Shown one piece after another: positions 5,799-5,836 of a DNA stretch of 5,836 nucleotides. A model generated the notes under the pieces. It did no database searches and was not told where the DNA came from. It was given only the letters and a program-made list of their open reading frames with translations. The stretch covers positions 1 to 5,836 of the forward strand of contig JANQKJ010000350.1 in the NCBI GenBank assembly GCA_028281205.1, in the 5' to 3' direction. The translations under genes were made by a program, and so were the position numbers. This DNA comes from Gammaproteobacteria bacterium (GTDB taxonomy: Bacteria; Pseudomonadota; Gammaproteobacteria; UBA4575). Within the stretch, counting starts at the first letter, position 1. Every line of letters starts with the position of its first letter.

Positions 5799-5836
5799 AT
5801 TGAATTGGATTATTTTTTACTCATTTCTGCATGAAA
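5799..5836. other. Unassigned flank after the terminator
   Basis: Thirty-eight AT-rich bases with no ORF, promoter or repeat I can support. In many relatives lepA follows mucD, but none of it is visible here. Confidence 0.5.

Overview
The window carries the envelope-stress sigma-E (RpoE/AlgU) locus of a gammaproteobacterium, next to a divergent L-aspartate oxidase gene. The gene order nadB <- -> rpoE-rseA-rseB-mucD is a classic gammaproteobacterial neighbourhood. The proteins clearly resemble their Pseudomonas (AlgU-MucA-MucB-MucD) and enterobacterial (RpoE-RseA-RseB) counterparts. Base composition is moderately AT-rich by eye, so a high-GC pseudomonad is unlikely. I cannot name a genus from the sequence. 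This is core chromosome: I see no mobile element, CRISPR array, tRNA or rRNA.

Layout. Bases 4-1698 (minus strand; the frame stays open to 1770) are nadB, the first enzyme of de novo NAD synthesis. A short divergent region (about 1699-1855) holds a good sigma-E-type promoter reading right into rpoE, a weaker sigma-70-like promoter reading left into nadB and overlapping it, and a 17-base palindrome just ahead of the likely nadB start. rpoE (1856-2431), rseA (2462-3151) and rseB (3138-4154) follow on the plus strand, tightly packed, with rseA and rseB overlapping by 14 bases. A 147-base gap then contains a second sigma-E-type promoter and a structured leader. After it comes mucD (4302-5732), a Do/DegP-family periplasmic serine protease with two PDZ domains and a TTG start. 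A rho-independent terminator (5772-5798) closes the unit, and the last 38 bases hold nothing I can identify.

How the genes work together. RpoE is the ECF sigma factor. RseA is its inner-membrane anti-sigma factor. RseB sits in the periplasm, binds the periplasmic part of RseA and shields it from proteolysis. MucD removes misfolded periplasmic proteins and, in Pseudomonas, restrains the pathway. The two sigma-E-type promoters suggest positive autoregulation of the operon and an independent boost for the protease.

The main points of interest are regulatory rather than new protein families: (1) rseC/mucC is missing between rseB and mucD; (2) the mucD leader has a 10-codon mini-ORF and a hairpin that loops out the Shine-Dalgarno and pairs the TTG start; (3) both predicted sigma-E transcripts begin at or near a perfect stem-loop; (4) the sigma-E and nadB promoters overlap. 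I did not find an undescribed protein system here.
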